Made by a program: the position numbers and the translations under genes. Positions 33,071-42,784 of a DNA stretch of 64,000 bases are shown here, piece by piece. This stretch comes from Qaidamihabitans albus. GTDB lineage: Bacteria; Actinomycetota; Actinomycetes; Mycobacteriales; Pseudonocardiaceae. The stretch is from the NCBI RefSeq assembly GCF_016464705.1, contig NZ_JAEHOB010000002.1:1-64000 (forward strand), in the 5' to 3' direction. Each line of letters opens with the position of its first letter. The first letter of the stretch is position 1. Under the pieces are notes generated by a model, which searched no databases, had not been told where the DNA came from, and was given only the letters and a program-made list of their open reading frames with translations.

Positions 33071-33518
33071 CGTCGGCTCCTGCGCTGGGCAGGACCGTCG
33101 AAAGGAACTCGCGCTCCTGACCGGTCAACCGGCGCGGCCGTCCACGACGGACGTCGAAAGGCGCGAGCACCGTCCGCGCGGTCACCGCGACGTCGTCGTC
33201 CCCGGACGGTCCACTATGGACCGCGTAGTCGAGGGTGAACGACGCATGCCTGAGCTGGTCCAGCGTGATCACCACCCGGACGTCCTGGCCGTCCACGACG
33301 ACCGGCGCACGGTAGTCGACGGTCAGGTGCACCACCACGATTCCCTTCGCGAAGTCGGCGAGGCCCGCCGCGGATGCCTTGTCGAACAGCAGCGGCACGC
33401 GCGCCTCTTCCAGCAACGTCACCATGTTCGCGTGGTTCACGTGCCCGAAGACGTCCATGTCCGACCAGCGCGGCCGCACCAGCGCCACGTACTCCTCCGG
33501 TGCCCGTTGTGCTCGCAT
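33063..33518 (-). CDS. 4HBT-type acyl-CoA thioesterase
   Basis: 151 residues with the hot-dog fold. VRPRWSDMDVFGHVNHANMVTLLEEARV has the catalytic Asp and the HVNHANM motif of the 4-hydroxybenzoyl-CoA thioesterase group, and VVVHLTVDYRAPVVVDGQDV forms the central sheet. The substrate acyl chain cannot be read off. Its ATG overlaps the gdh stop codon (ATGA), so translation is coupled to the giant dehydrogenase. The order gdh, thioesterase, conserved protein matches Rv2476c-Rv2474c. Confidence 0.85.
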   Translation of the reverse strand: MRAQRAPEEYVALVRPRWSDMDVFGHVNHANMVTLLEEARVPLLFDKASAAGLADFAKGIVVVHLTVDYRAPVVVDGQDVRVVITLDQLRHASFTLDYAVHSGPSGDDDVAVTARTVLAPFDVRRGRPRRLTGQEREFLSTVLPSAGADGA

Positions 33519-36500
33519 CAGCGCACCGTGCTCCGGATCTGCCGCGCGGCGACGGACAACGTGGCGAGGTCGAGCCTGCCGGAGCGCTCGATCTCCAGCA
33601 GGGTCGAGCGCGCCCTGGCGAGGCGGGAGGAGTTGACCTGCTCCCATTTGGCGATCTTCTCGTCCGCGCCGTCCCCCGGGTCGCTCTGCCGCATCGCATC
33701 GAGGGTGATCGCCCGCAGCGAGGAGTAGAGGTCGTCCCGCAGCGCCAGCCGGGCGAGCGCGTGCCAGCGGTTGCCGCGTTCGAGCGCGTTGATCGACGTG
33801 AGCATGTTGTCGATGCCGAGATGGTCGGACATCGCGTAGTAGAGCTCGGCCGTCTCCACGGGGCTGCGCTCGGTGTCCAGGCCCACCTCCTGCTCGGCGA
33901 GCTCGGCGACCTCGGTGACGTCGAGCAGGCCGTAGCCGAACAGCAGCAACGCGATCCGGTCCGCCAGGTCGTCCGGCACCCCGGCGGCACGCAGGCGCTC
34001 GACATCCCCGCGCACGCTCTCGGCCTCCCGGCCCCGCAGCACCTCGCCCAGCTTCGGCAGGAGCTGGTCCACCGTCTCGCCGAACCGGTTGATCTCGGCA
34101 CCCACGGCCAGCGGCTGCGGACGGTTGGTCAGGAACCACCGTGCGGCGCGGTCGAGCACGCGGCGGGTCTCCAGCACCATCCGGTCCGCCGTTTCGGTCG
34201 ACACGACGTTGTCGAGCTCGGCGATGCTCTCCCACAGCGACGGCAACCCGTAGACGTTGGTGACCACCGCGTAGGCGCGCACCGCATCGGTCGCGGTCGC
34301 GTTCAGCTCCTCGGCCAGCCGGAACGCGAACGACACACCCGCGCCGTCGACGACCTCGTTGACCAGCAGGGTCGTCGTGATCTGACGGCGCAGCGGGTGC
34401 TGGCCGATCACGCCGCCGAAGCGTTCCCGCAGCGGCTGCGGAAAGTACTCCGGCAGCCTGCGCGCGAACACCTCGGCGTCCGGCAGCTCGCTGTCGAGCA
34501 GCTCCTCCTTGAGGTCGAGCTTGACATGGGCGAGCAGCGTCGCCAGCTCCGGCGACGTCAGCCCCTCGTCCGCCTTCTCCAGCTCCTGGAAACCGGCGTC
34601 GCTCGGCAGCGCCTCCAGCTCGCGGTCGAGCGCGCCCTTCTCCTCGAGAGCCGCGACCAGGCGCTGATGCACCGACAACATCGGCGCGGCGTGCGCCCTG
34701 CTGATGCCGAGCACGGCGTTCTGCCGGTAGTTGTCCGTCAGCACCAGCTCGCCGACCTCGCCGGTCATCTGCTCCAGCAACTCGTTGCGCTGCCCACGGT
34801 CCAGTTCACCGGCGGTGACCAGCTGGTCGAGCATGATCTTGATGTTGACTTCGTGGTCGGAGCAGTCGACGCCCGCGGAGTTGTCGAGCGCATCCGTGTT
34901 GATCTTGCCGCCGTTGCGGGCGAACTCGATGCGGCCACGCTGGGTCAGTCCGAGGTTGCCGCCCTCGCTCACGACCCGCAGGCGCAGCTGGCTGCCGTTG
35001 ACCCGCACGGCGTCGTTGGCCTTGTCACCGACGTCGGCGTGGCTCTCCGACTCCGCCTTGACGTAGGTGCCGATCCCGCCGTTCCACAGCAGGTCCACGG
35101 GCGCGAGCAGAATCGCGTGCACCAGTTCGGCCGGCGACATCTTGCGCACGTCGTCGCCGAGGCCCAGCGCCTCCCGCACCTGCGCCGTGATCGGAATGTT
35201 CTTGGCACTGCGCGGGTAGATGCCGCCACCCTCGCTGATCAGCGAGCGGTCGTAGTCGTCCCACGACGAGCGGGGCAGGTCGAAAAGCCGCTTGCGCTCC
35301 TGGAAGGACGCCGCGGCGTCCGGGTCCGGGTCCAGGAAGACGTGCAGGTGGTTGAACGCCGCGACCAGGCGGATGTGCTCGGACAGCAGCATCCCGTTGC
35401 CGAAGACGTCGCCGCCCATGTCACCGATGCCGACGACGGTGAACTCCTCGTTCTGCGTGTCGAGGCCGAGCTCGCGGAAGTGCCGCCGCACGCTCTCCCA
35501 CGCGCCCTTGGCGGTGATCCCCATCGCCTTGTGGTCGTAGCCGACCGAGCCGCCGGAGGCGAACGCGTCATCGAGCCAGAAGCCGTAGCTCGCCGAGACC
35601 TCGTTGGCGATGTCGGAGAACGACGCCGTGCCCTTGTCGGCGGCCACCACGAGGTAGTTGTCGTCAGCGTCGTAGCGCACGACGTCGCGCGCGGGCACGG
35701 TCCGGCCGTCGACGAGGTTGTCGGTGAGGTCGAGCAGCCCGGAGATGAACATGCGGTAGCACGCGATGCCCTCCGCCTGGTAGGCCTCCCGGTCACGCGC
35801 GGCGCTGCCCTGCGGTTCGGGCGGGCGCTTCACCACGAACCCGCCCTTGGCCCCGACCGGGACGATCACGGCGTTCTTCACCGCCTGTGCCTTCACCAGC
35901 CCGAGCACCTCGGTGCGGAAGTCCTCCCGCCGGTCCGACCAGCGCAGCCCGCCGCGGGCCACCGAGCCGAACCGCAGGTGCACCCCCTCCACGCGCGGCG
36001 AGTACACGAAGATCTCGAACGCGGGCCGGGGTTCCGGCAGGTCCGGAACGCGCTGTGGGTCCAGCTTGACCGCCAGGTACGGCCGCGGGCGGCCCTCGGC
36101 GTCGGTCACCGCGTAGTTCGTGCGCAGCGTTGCCACGATCGCCGACATCAGCCTGCGCAGGATCCGGTCCTCGTCGAGGCTGGTCACCGCGTCGACCCGG
36201 GTGTTGATGTCCTCGATCTGCGCGTCGACTTCGTGCTGCCGCTGGTCCGGTTCGCGGCCGAGATCGAAGCGGGTCTCGAACAGCCGCACCAGCGCCGTGG
36301 CGATGTCGGTGTGCGCGAGCACCGCGTTCTCGATGTAGGTCTGCGAGTACGGGCTGCCGGCCTGCCGGAGATAGCGCGAGTACGCGCGCAGCACGGCGGC
36401 CTGCCGCCAGGTGAGCCCCGCGCGCAGCACCAGGGCGTTGAACCAGTCGACCTCGCAGTCGCCGTGCCACGCGGCCGCGAACGCCTCCTGGAACCTGACC

Positions 36501-38500
36501 TGCAGGTCGCGCTCGGCCCGCTCGTCGATCTGCGCGAGCACGCGCTGGTCGACGCGCAGGCCGAAGTCGTAGATCCAGGACCGGGTACCGTCGTCGCGCT
36601 GCAGCTCGTACGGCCGTTCGTCGATGACCTCCACGCCCATGCACTGGAGCACCGGCAGCAGCTTCGAGAGGGTGACGCCCTCGCCGAGCAGGTAGAGCTT
36701 GAACCTGCGCTCCCCCACCGCCGCGTCCGGCGGCAGGTAGAACGTCATCTCCAGATCGCTCGCGTCGGTCAGCGACTCCAGCTTGCGCAGGTCGGCGAGC
36801 GCGACCTCGGCGGTGAAGTCCTCCTTGTAGGCCTCCGGGAACACGGCCGCGTACCGGTGGCCCAGCTCGGTCGCCGACTCCTCCCCGGCGAACGTCACCG
36901 CCTTGCCGGTGCCGGCACGTTCGCGGCGCTCGGCCAGGATCGCCTCGACCACGCGGTCGTCCCAGCTCCGCACCGCCTCGTTGAGCCGCTCCTGGATGCG
37001 CAGGGTGTCCGGCTCGATGGACCGGGACGGATCGGTGTACACGGTGAAGTGCACCTGGGCGAGGATCGTCTCGCCCAGCCGTGTGCTGTACTCGAGGTTC
37101 GTTCCCTCCAGCTCCTGCAGCAGCACCTCTTGCATGGCCAGCCGCGAGCGCGTGGTGTAGCGGTCACGGGGCAGGAACACCAGGCAGGAGTAGAACCGGC
37201 CGTAGGGGTCCTGGCGAAGGAACAACCGCAGCCTGCGCCGGTCGGCGAGGGTGATCGCGCCGGTCGCGGTGGCGTAGAGCGAGTCGGTGTCGGCCGAGAA
37301 CAGGTCCGCCCGGGGCCAGTTCTGCAGCACCTCCAGCATTCGCTGGCCCGAGTACGACTCCATCGGGAAGCCCGCCCGGTGGATGACCTCGCGGACCCGG
37401 CGCTCGATCACCGGGATGTGCAGCACGTCCTCGTGCAGCGCGGAGGTGGTGAACATCCCGAGGAAGCGGTGCTCGCCGTCGACGTTGCCACGCTCGTCGA
37501 AGGTCTTGACGCCGACGTAGTACGGGTAGATCGGACGGTGCACAGTGGACGGTGCGCTCGCCTGGGTGAGTACGAGCAGCGTCGGCGCCAGTGCCTGCGC
37601 TCCGCTGTCCGGGCCTGCGACCAGGCTGCGCGCGGCCAGGCTGTCCTGCCGCAGCACCCCGAGGCCGGAGGCGAGCGCGGCACGCAGTGCGGGTTCGCCG
37701 GTCTCCGGGTCGGACACGAGCTCGTAGTGCCGGTAGCCGAGAAAGGTGAAGTGCCCCGCCGCGAGCCAGCGCAGCAGGTCGGCTCCCCCGCTGACCTCGT
37801 CCGCGGGCAGCGGTGGCGGGTCGGAGTCGAGCGAGGCCGCGATACCGCGCGCGGCCTCGATCATCTTGTCGGTGTCCTCGACGACCTCGCGTACGTCCCC
37901 GAGGACCGTGGCCAGCCTGTTGTCGAGGTCCCGCGCACGCTGCGGGTCGCTGATCGGGTCGATCTCGAGGTACATCCACGACTCGGCGGTGGCACCCGCG
38001 GGCGGAGCCGCGACGTCCGCGTCGGGATATACGTCCAGCAGGTTGCCCGTGACGTCGCGTGTCACGACGACGATGGGGTGCACGATCCGCTGCACCTGGA
38101 CCCCGCCGCGGGACAGCTCCGAGGCCACCGAGTCGACGAGATAGGGCATGTCGTCGGTGACGAGCTGGACGACGGTGGACTCGCGCGTCCAGCCGTCCTC
38201 GGCGGTGGTCGGGTTGAGCAGTCGTACCACGGGCCTGCCGGGCACGCGCCGCTGCGCGAGCTGCACGTGTGAGCGCACCGCCCCGACCAGGTCGGCGGGA
38301 TCGTCCCCGATGATCTCCTCGGCCGGGATGAGCCGGAAGTACAGGCGGATCAACTCACCGATGTCCGGTGCCTGTGCCGCGGCGGCGTCGATCAGCTCGT
38401 CCCGGACCTGCTCCGGGCTCGCCGACCGGCGTGCCGGACGGGCCTCTTCCGCACCCCCTGCCGACCGGGTCGGGGCTCCGGTCGAGCTCATGTCAGGCAA
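33518..38500 (-). CDS. gdh: NAD-specific glutamate dehydrogenase, large type
   Basis: 1660 residues, the usual size of the L_180-type NAD-GDH that converts glutamate to 2-oxoglutarate and ammonia. The N-terminal 700 residues are the ACT-like regulatory region. The catalytic part has FGSVARGGLRWSDRREDFRTEVLG, in parts, with the active-site lysine at about 885 (VPVGAKGGFVVKR), and later YRMFISGLLDLTDN and VVGIGDMGGDVFGNGMLLS for the dinucleotide fold. The C-terminal domain is complete. TTG 38500 is preferred because GGGGAG lies 5 nt upstream; ATG 38491 would be 14 nt away. In mycobacteria this enzyme is inhibited by GarA; no garA is in the window. Confidence 0.93.
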   Translation of the reverse strand: MPDMSSTGAPTRSAGGAEEARPARRSASPEQVRDELIDAAAAQAPDIGELIRLYFRLIPAEEIIGDDPADLVGAVRSHVQLAQRRVPGRPVVRLLNPTTAEDGWTRESTVVQLVTDDMPYLVDSVASELSRGGVQVQRIVHPIVVVTRDVTGNLLDVYPDADVAAPPAGATAESWMYLEIDPISDPQRARDLDNRLATVLGDVREVVEDTDKMIEAARGIAASLDSDPPPLPADEVSGGADLLRWLAAGHFTFLGYRHYELVSDPETGEPALRAALASGLGVLRQDSLAARSLVAGPDSGAQALAPTLLVLTQASAPSTVHRPIYPYYVGVKTFDERGNVDGEHRFLGMFTTSALHEDVLHIPVIERRVREVIHRAGFPMESYSGQRMLEVLQNWPRADLFSADTDSLYATATGAITLADRRRLRLFLRQDPYGRFYSCLVFLPRDRYTTRSRLAMQEVLLQELEGTNLEYSTRLGETILAQVHFTVYTDPSRSIEPDTLRIQERLNEAVRSWDDRVVEAILAERRERAGTGKAVTFAGEESATELGHRYAAVFPEAYKEDFTAEVALADLRKLESLTDASDLEMTFYLPPDAAVGERRFKLYLLGEGVTLSKLLPVLQCMGVEVIDERPYELQRDDGTRSWIYDFGLRVDQRVLAQIDERAERDLQVRFQEAFAAAWHGDCEVDWFNALVLRAGLTWRQAAVLRAYSRYLRQAGSPYSQTYIENAVLAHTDIATALVRLFETRFDLGREPDQRQHEVDAQIEDINTRVDAVTSLDEDRILRRLMSAIVATLRTNYAVTDAEGRPRPYLAVKLDPQRVPDLPEPRPAFEIFVYSPRVEGVHLRFGSVARGGLRWSDRREDFRTEVLGLVKAQAVKNAVIVPVGAKGGFVVKRPPEPQGSAARDREAYQAEGIACYRMFISGLLDLTDNLVDGRTVPARDVVRYDADDNYLVVAADKGTASFSDIANEVSASYGFWLDDAFASGGSVGYDHKAMGITAKGAWESVRRHFRELGLDTQNEEFTVVGIGDMGGDVFGNGMLLSEHIRLVAAFNHLHVFLDPDPDAAASFQERKRLFDLPRSSWDDYDRSLISEGGGIYPRSAKNIPITAQVREALGLGDDVRKMSPAELVHAILLAPVDLLWNGGIGTYVKAESESHADVGDKANDAVRVNGSQLRLRVVSEGGNLGLTQRGRIEFARNGGKINTDALDNSAGVDCSDHEVNIKIMLDQLVTAGELDRGQRNELLEQMTGEVGELVLTDNYRQNAVLGISRAHAAPMLSVHQRLVAALEEKGALDRELEALPSDAGFQELEKADEGLTSPELATLLAHVKLDLKEELLDSELPDAEVFARRLPEYFPQPLRERFGGVIGQHPLRRQITTTLLVNEVVDGAGVSFAFRLAEELNATATDAVRAYAVVTNVYGLPSLWESIAELDNVVSTETADRMVLETRRVLDRAARWFLTNRPQPLAVGAEINRFGETVDQLLPKLGEVLRGREAESVRGDVERLRAAGVPDDLADRIALLLFGYGLLDVTEVAELAEQEVGLDTERSPVETAELYYAMSDHLGIDNMLTSINALERGNRWHALARLALRDDLYSSLRAITLDAMRQSDPGDGADEKIAKWEQVNSSRLARARSTLLEIERSGRLDLATLSVAARQIRSTVR

Positions 38501-38696
38501 CGCAACTCCCCACTCACTGGCCTTGACACCTCGATGTGCCTATCCGCGCTCACCCTACTGCGAGAGGCTGCAAAGTCCGTGCCGGGCCTCGGGACGTACC
38601 CGGCCGCGCGAACCGCTCCGCCGCCGGACGTTCCCGGAACCTGCGGTCGCTCCGGCCGGCGCGGGCGCACGCCGGCCGGAGCCGCGAGCCGGTTCG

Positions 38697-40907
38697 TCAG
38701 TCGTCGTTGTGGCGGCCGTTGATCCGCCGCGGCTCGTCGTCCCCGTGCCGGGTACCGAGCTGCTTCACCAGTGCCGCGGCGCTGGACGTGCCCGCCCGGT
38801 GCTCGGCCAGTGCGCGGGCGAGCAGTTCCGCCAGCCCCGCGCCCGGTGGTGGCTCGTCATCGGGCGGCTGTTCCTGTGCGTAGGAGTCCTGTGTGTAAGG
38901 GTCCTGTGTGTAGGAGTCCTGTGTGTAGGAGTCCTGTGTGTAGGAGTCCTGTGTGTAGGAGTCCTGTACGTAGGAGCCACCGCCGTTGGCCTGTTCCGCG
39001 GGCGCGCTCGCCGGCTCGGGCGACGAGTAGCCGGAGCCGAGATCGTCGAGCGGGGCCAGCGAGGGCGGCAGCCGTAGCCGGGGCAGCCAGCCGTAGTCGT
39101 CGTCGGCCTCGCGTTCGTCCTGCTTCGCGGCCGCGGGAGGCTCCTCGGTCCTCGGTGGCGGGCCGTCCGGAAGGTGCGTCCACGGTTGCGGTGTCTCGTC
39201 GCGCTCCGCCCGCTCGTCGCGCCCGGGCTGCTCGTCCCACGTCGTCCACTCGTCACGCCCCGCCCACCCGGCGCGCTCTGCCCGTTCGTACCGCTCCGAC
39301 TGCTCCGGCTGACGCTCCGGCCGCTCGTCGCGCTCCGCCCGTTCCCGCTCACGCGGCGGCCGCGCGTCGTCGTCCACTGCTCGCCTGCGTCCACCGGCGC
39401 CGCCCGCCGAGATACCGAGCCGGTCGAGCACCGAGCGCGCGGCCACCGAGCCGTGCTCGGCGTCGTGCCGGGTGCGGGCCGAGGACACCGCCGACACCGA
39501 AGACACCGGTGCGGACTCCGCGGAGCGTGAGCGCCGCGCAGGCTGCTCGGTACGGTGCGCAGCCCGCTGCGGTTCGGCCACCGCCGCTTCCGTGTGTGCC
39601 GCGGGTGTGTGTTCGACGGGTTCGCCCCGGGCCTGCGCCTGCCCGGCCGGCTCGGCCGTCTCCGTCGAACCGAACCGGACGGCAGGCAGCACCACCGTCG
39701 GCGCCGGGTCGGGCCCCCGCGTGGGAGTCGCAGCGGTCGGAACGGGCGCGTGCGCGGTCGTGACCACGAACTCGGCGAGGTCGACCGGCGCCTGTTCCCC
39801 CGAGCCGAACTCGCCGATGAGCAGGGCGCGCGCCTGGCTGCGGGCACGTGCGTGCAGGTGTTCGGCGGCGCGGGCCTCGCGCAGACACTGGATCGCGTCC
39901 GGCAGCTCGCCGATGCGCTCCTCGACGTGGGCGAGCTCCAGCCAGAGCCGCGCGGCCAGCGCGTGCAGCTCGTGCCAGGCGGCGCTGTGGGCGGCGTCGC
40001 GGAGCATGTGCGCGGCCGCGTCCGCCGAGCCGGTCCGCAGGTGCACCCTGGTGGCGATGGCGAGCCGGAGCCACCCGGCCGGGGCCACGCTCGCCGCCCG
40101 CTCGGGTTGGGCCAGCACGGGCTGCGCGACCTCGACGGCCAGTTCCCCGTCGCCGCGATCGAGCAGCGCGCAGACCAGCTCCAGGACAAGGCGCACCCGG
40201 GCCAGCCCACCATCGGCGTCCTTGTCCTCGATGTGGTCGAGGAAGCCGATCCCCGTCCGCGCCGCGTCGGCGGCGCCGATGAGGTCACCGTGGCGCCTGC
40301 GATGCGCCGAGATTCCGACGCGGAGCAGTGCGCGGGCGAGCAGCCTGCGGTCACCACCCAGCGCGTCGTCGGCCGACACCAGCCGGTCACCCTCCATGAG
40401 CACCCGGTCGAGCTCGGGCTTGCGGCCCAGGGTGCCCAGGCAGCCGACAAGGTGGCACAGGGCGACCGCGCGCTGCGTCGCGGACAGCCCGGTGACCGTC
40501 AGTACGGGCCGCAGGGCCGCCAGCCCGGTGAGCGGTGCTCCGACGCTGCGCGCACACACCGCGAGGTCGGTACGCAGTTGCGCGGCCAGCTCCGGCCGGC
40601 CCGCGTCCTCCGCCGCGCGCAGCGCGGCCACCGCCCGGCCGACCGTGGGCGCCCGGTGGCCCAGCAGCACCCGCGCGTGCACCACGAGAGCCTCGGCCCG
40701 CACCCAAAGCTCGTGCGAGCCCGCGGCCTCGGCGAGTGACGCCGCCCGTTCCCCGAGCACGAGTGCGATCTCCGGGGCACGCAGGCCGAACCGGCCGGCC
40801 TGCTCGACGAGGTGCTCAACGGCCGCCAGGCTTCCCTCGGCGCCGCCGCGGACCGCGGGACTGCGGCCGTTGGCCACGCTTCGGCTGGTGTGCTTACTGG
40901 CTACCAC
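38697..40907 (-). CDS. TPR-like protein with long disordered acidic C-terminus
   Basis: 736 residues. The first 370 are helical repeats resembling a tetratricopeptide array (AVEHLVEQAGRFGLRAPEIA, LRTDLAVCARSVGAPLTGLA, WLELAHVEERIGELPDAIQ). The remaining half is disordered: Pro/Ala/Thr-rich, then an Arg/Glu-rich run (RDERAERDETPQPW), then six QDSYT-type pentapeptides and a conserved-looking end (GLAELLARALAEHRAGTSSA). GTG 40907 has GGAG 6 nt upstream. It is inserted between ettA and gdh, which are neighbours in M. tuberculosis. Function unknown; scaffold or regulatory roles are plausible. Confidence 0.7.
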   Translation of the reverse strand: MVASKHTSRSVANGRSPAVRGGAEGSLAAVEHLVEQAGRFGLRAPEIALVLGERAASLAEAAGSHELWVRAEALVVHARVLLGHRAPTVGRAVAALRAAEDAGRPELAAQLRTDLAVCARSVGAPLTGLAALRPVLTVTGLSATQRAVALCHLVGCLGTLGRKPELDRVLMEGDRLVSADDALGGDRRLLARALLRVGISAHRRRHGDLIGAADAARTGIGFLDHIEDKDADGGLARVRLVLELVCALLDRGDGELAVEVAQPVLAQPERAASVAPAGWLRLAIATRVHLRTGSADAAAHMLRDAAHSAAWHELHALAARLWLELAHVEERIGELPDAIQCLREARAAEHLHARARSQARALLIGEFGSGEQAPVDLAEFVVTTAHAPVPTAATPTRGPDPAPTVVLPAVRFGSTETAEPAGQAQARGEPVEHTPAAHTEAAVAEPQRAAHRTEQPARRSRSAESAPVSSVSAVSSARTRHDAEHGSVAARSVLDRLGISAGGAGGRRRAVDDDARPPRERERAERDERPERQPEQSERYERAERAGWAGRDEWTTWDEQPGRDERAERDETPQPWTHLPDGPPPRTEEPPAAAKQDEREADDDYGWLPRLRLPPSLAPLDDLGSGYSSPEPASAPAEQANGGGSYVQDSYTQDSYTQDSYTQDSYTQDPYTQDSYAQEQPPDDEPPPGAGLAELLARALAEHRAGTSSAAALVKQLGTRHGDDEPRRINGRHNDD
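38880..38969. repeat. 15-bp in-frame tandem repeat, six units
   Basis: Six 15-bp units (GTAGGAGTCCTGTGT on the plus strand) encode QDSYT, one as QDPYT, in the TPR protein. The units are almost identical in DNA, which points to recent slippage, and their number may vary between strains. Confidence 0.9.
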
Positions 40908-40990
40908 GGGGGACTCCGCTCGGTTTTCGCTCCGGCGTGCTCGCTCAGTGCTCGCTCAGGCTTGCTGAGAACCTCTTCTCACGTACTCGG

Positions 40991-42667
40991 TCAGTCGCGG
41001 GTGAGTTTGCGGTGCGTCACCCGATGCGGACGAGCGGCGTCCGCGCCCAGCCGGTCAATCTTGTTCTTTTCGTAACCTTCGAAGTTGCCCTCGAACCAGA
41101 ACCACTTTGCGGAGTTCTCGTCATCGCCTTCCCAGGCGAGGATGTGGGTCACCACCCGGTCCAGGAACCACCGGTCGTGCGAGATGACCACCGCGCAGCC
41201 GGGGAACTGTTCGAGCGCGTTCTCCAGCGAGCCGAGCGTCTCGACGTCCAGGTCGTTGGTCGGCTCGTCGAGCAGGATCAGGTTGCCGCCCTGCTTCAAC
41301 GTCAACGCGAGGTTGAGCCTGTTCCGCTCACCACCCGACAGCACGCCCGCCGGCTTCTGCTGGTCGGGGCCCTTGAACCCGAACGCGCTCACGTAGGCAC
41401 GCGAGGGCATCTCGGTCTGGCCGACGTTGATGTAGTCGAGGCCGTCGGACACGACCTGCCACACGGTCTTGTCCGGGTCGATGCCGGCCCGCGTCTGGTC
41501 CACGTAGGACAGCTTCACGGTGTCGCCGATCTTCACCGTCCCGGCGTCGGGCTCCTCCAGCCCGACGATCGTCTTGAACAGCGTCGTCTTACCGACACCG
41601 TTGGGACCGATGACGCCGACGATGCCGTTGCGCGGAAGCATGAACGAAAGGCCGTCGATCAGCAGCCGGTCCTCGAAACCCTTGCGCAGGTGTTCGACCT
41701 CCACGACCACGTTGCCCAGCCGCGGGCCCGGCGGGATCTGGATCTCCTCGAAGTCCAGCTTGCGGTTCTTCTCCGCCTCGGTGGCCATCTCCTCGTACCG
41801 GTCGAGGCGCGAGCGCGACTTGGTCTGCCTGGCCTTGGCGTTCGAGCGGACCCAGTCGAGCTCGTTCTTGAGCCGCTTGGCGAGCTTCGCGTCCTTCTTG
41901 CCCTGCACCTCCAGGCGCTCGCGCTTCTTCTCCAGGTAGGTCGAGTAGTTGCCCTCGTACCCGACGACGTGCCCGCGGTCCAGTTCCATGATCCATTGCG
42001 CCACGTTGTCCAGGAAGTACCTGTCGTGGGTCACCGCAAGGACGGCACCGGGGTAGCCGGCCAGGAACTGCTCCAGCCACAGCACGCTCTCCGCGTCCAG
42101 ATGGTTGGTGGGCTCGTCGAGCAACAGCAGGTCGGGCTTCGACAGCAGCAGCTTGCACAGCGCAACCCGGCGGCGCTCACCACCGGAGAGATGAGCCACC
42201 TCCTCCTCTCCCGGTGGGCAGCGCAGCGCGTCCATCGCCTGCTCGAGCTGCGAGTCGAGCTCCCAGGCGTCGGCGTGGTCGAGGTCCTCCTGCAGCTTGC
42301 CCATCTCCTCCATGAGCTGGTCGCTGTAGTCGGTGGCGAGCTGCTCGGCGATCTCGTTGAAACGGTCGAGCTTGACCTTGATCTCGCCGACGCCCTCCTC
42401 GACGTTGCCGCGGACGGTCTTCTCGTCGTTCAGCGGCGGCTCCTGCAGGAGGATGCCGACACTGGCGCCCGGCTGCAGGAACGCCTCGCCGTTGCTCGGC
42501 TGGTCGAGCCCCGCCATGATCTTGAGGACGGTGGACTTCCCCGCCCCGTTCGGCCCCACGACGCCGATCTTCGCGCCCGGGTAGAAGGCGGTGCTGACAT
42601 CGTCGAGAATGACCTTGTCCCCGACGGTCTTGCGCACCTTTTTCATGGTGTAGATGAACTCGGCCAT
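40991..42667 (-). CDS. ettA: ABC-F ATPase, energy-dependent translational throttle EttA
   Basis: 558 residues, two tandem ABC domains and no membrane segments. Each has Walker A (GPNGAGKST and GPNGVGKTT), the signature (LSGGERRRVALCKLL and LSGGERNRLNLALTL) and Walker B with the EttA-type linker (DEPTNHLDAESVLWLEQFL). The opening AEFIYTMKKVRKTVGDKVIL is the EttA N-terminus. It binds the ribosomal E site and gates elongation according to ATP/ADP. It corresponds to Rv2477c and lies between ssb and the TPR gene. Confidence 0.93.
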   Translation of the reverse strand: MAEFIYTMKKVRKTVGDKVILDDVSTAFYPGAKIGVVGPNGAGKSTVLKIMAGLDQPSNGEAFLQPGASVGILLQEPPLNDEKTVRGNVEEGVGEIKVKLDRFNEIAEQLATDYSDQLMEEMGKLQEDLDHADAWELDSQLEQAMDALRCPPGEEEVAHLSGGERRRVALCKLLLSKPDLLLLDEPTNHLDAESVLWLEQFLAGYPGAVLAVTHDRYFLDNVAQWIMELDRGHVVGYEGNYSTYLEKKRERLEVQGKKDAKLAKRLKNELDWVRSNAKARQTKSRSRLDRYEEMATEAEKNRKLDFEEIQIPPGPRLGNVVVEVEHLRKGFEDRLLIDGLSFMLPRNGIVGVIGPNGVGKTTLFKTIVGLEEPDAGTVKIGDTVKLSYVDQTRAGIDPDKTVWQVVSDGLDYINVGQTEMPSRAYVSAFGFKGPDQQKPAGVLSGGERNRLNLALTLKQGGNLILLDEPTNDLDVETLGSLENALEQFPGCAVVISHDRWFLDRVVTHILAWEGDDENSAKWFWFEGNFEGYEKNKIDRLGADAARPHRVTHRKLTRD

Positions 42668-42784
42668 GCCTGCGATCGTAGAGCGAGCTCCTGAGCGTCC
42701 CGACGGCGGTCACCGTCCGGCCACCCTGGGTATGCCGTCGTTCACTGCGTGATCACACCGGCACGGTGCGCAGCGTGGCCCACA

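Noticed and set aside
33374-38272. A 1632-codon open frame on the plus strand opposite gdh
   Set aside because: It is the antisense shadow of a GC-rich gene: Arg/His/Val-rich composition, no domain recognised, no ribosome site.
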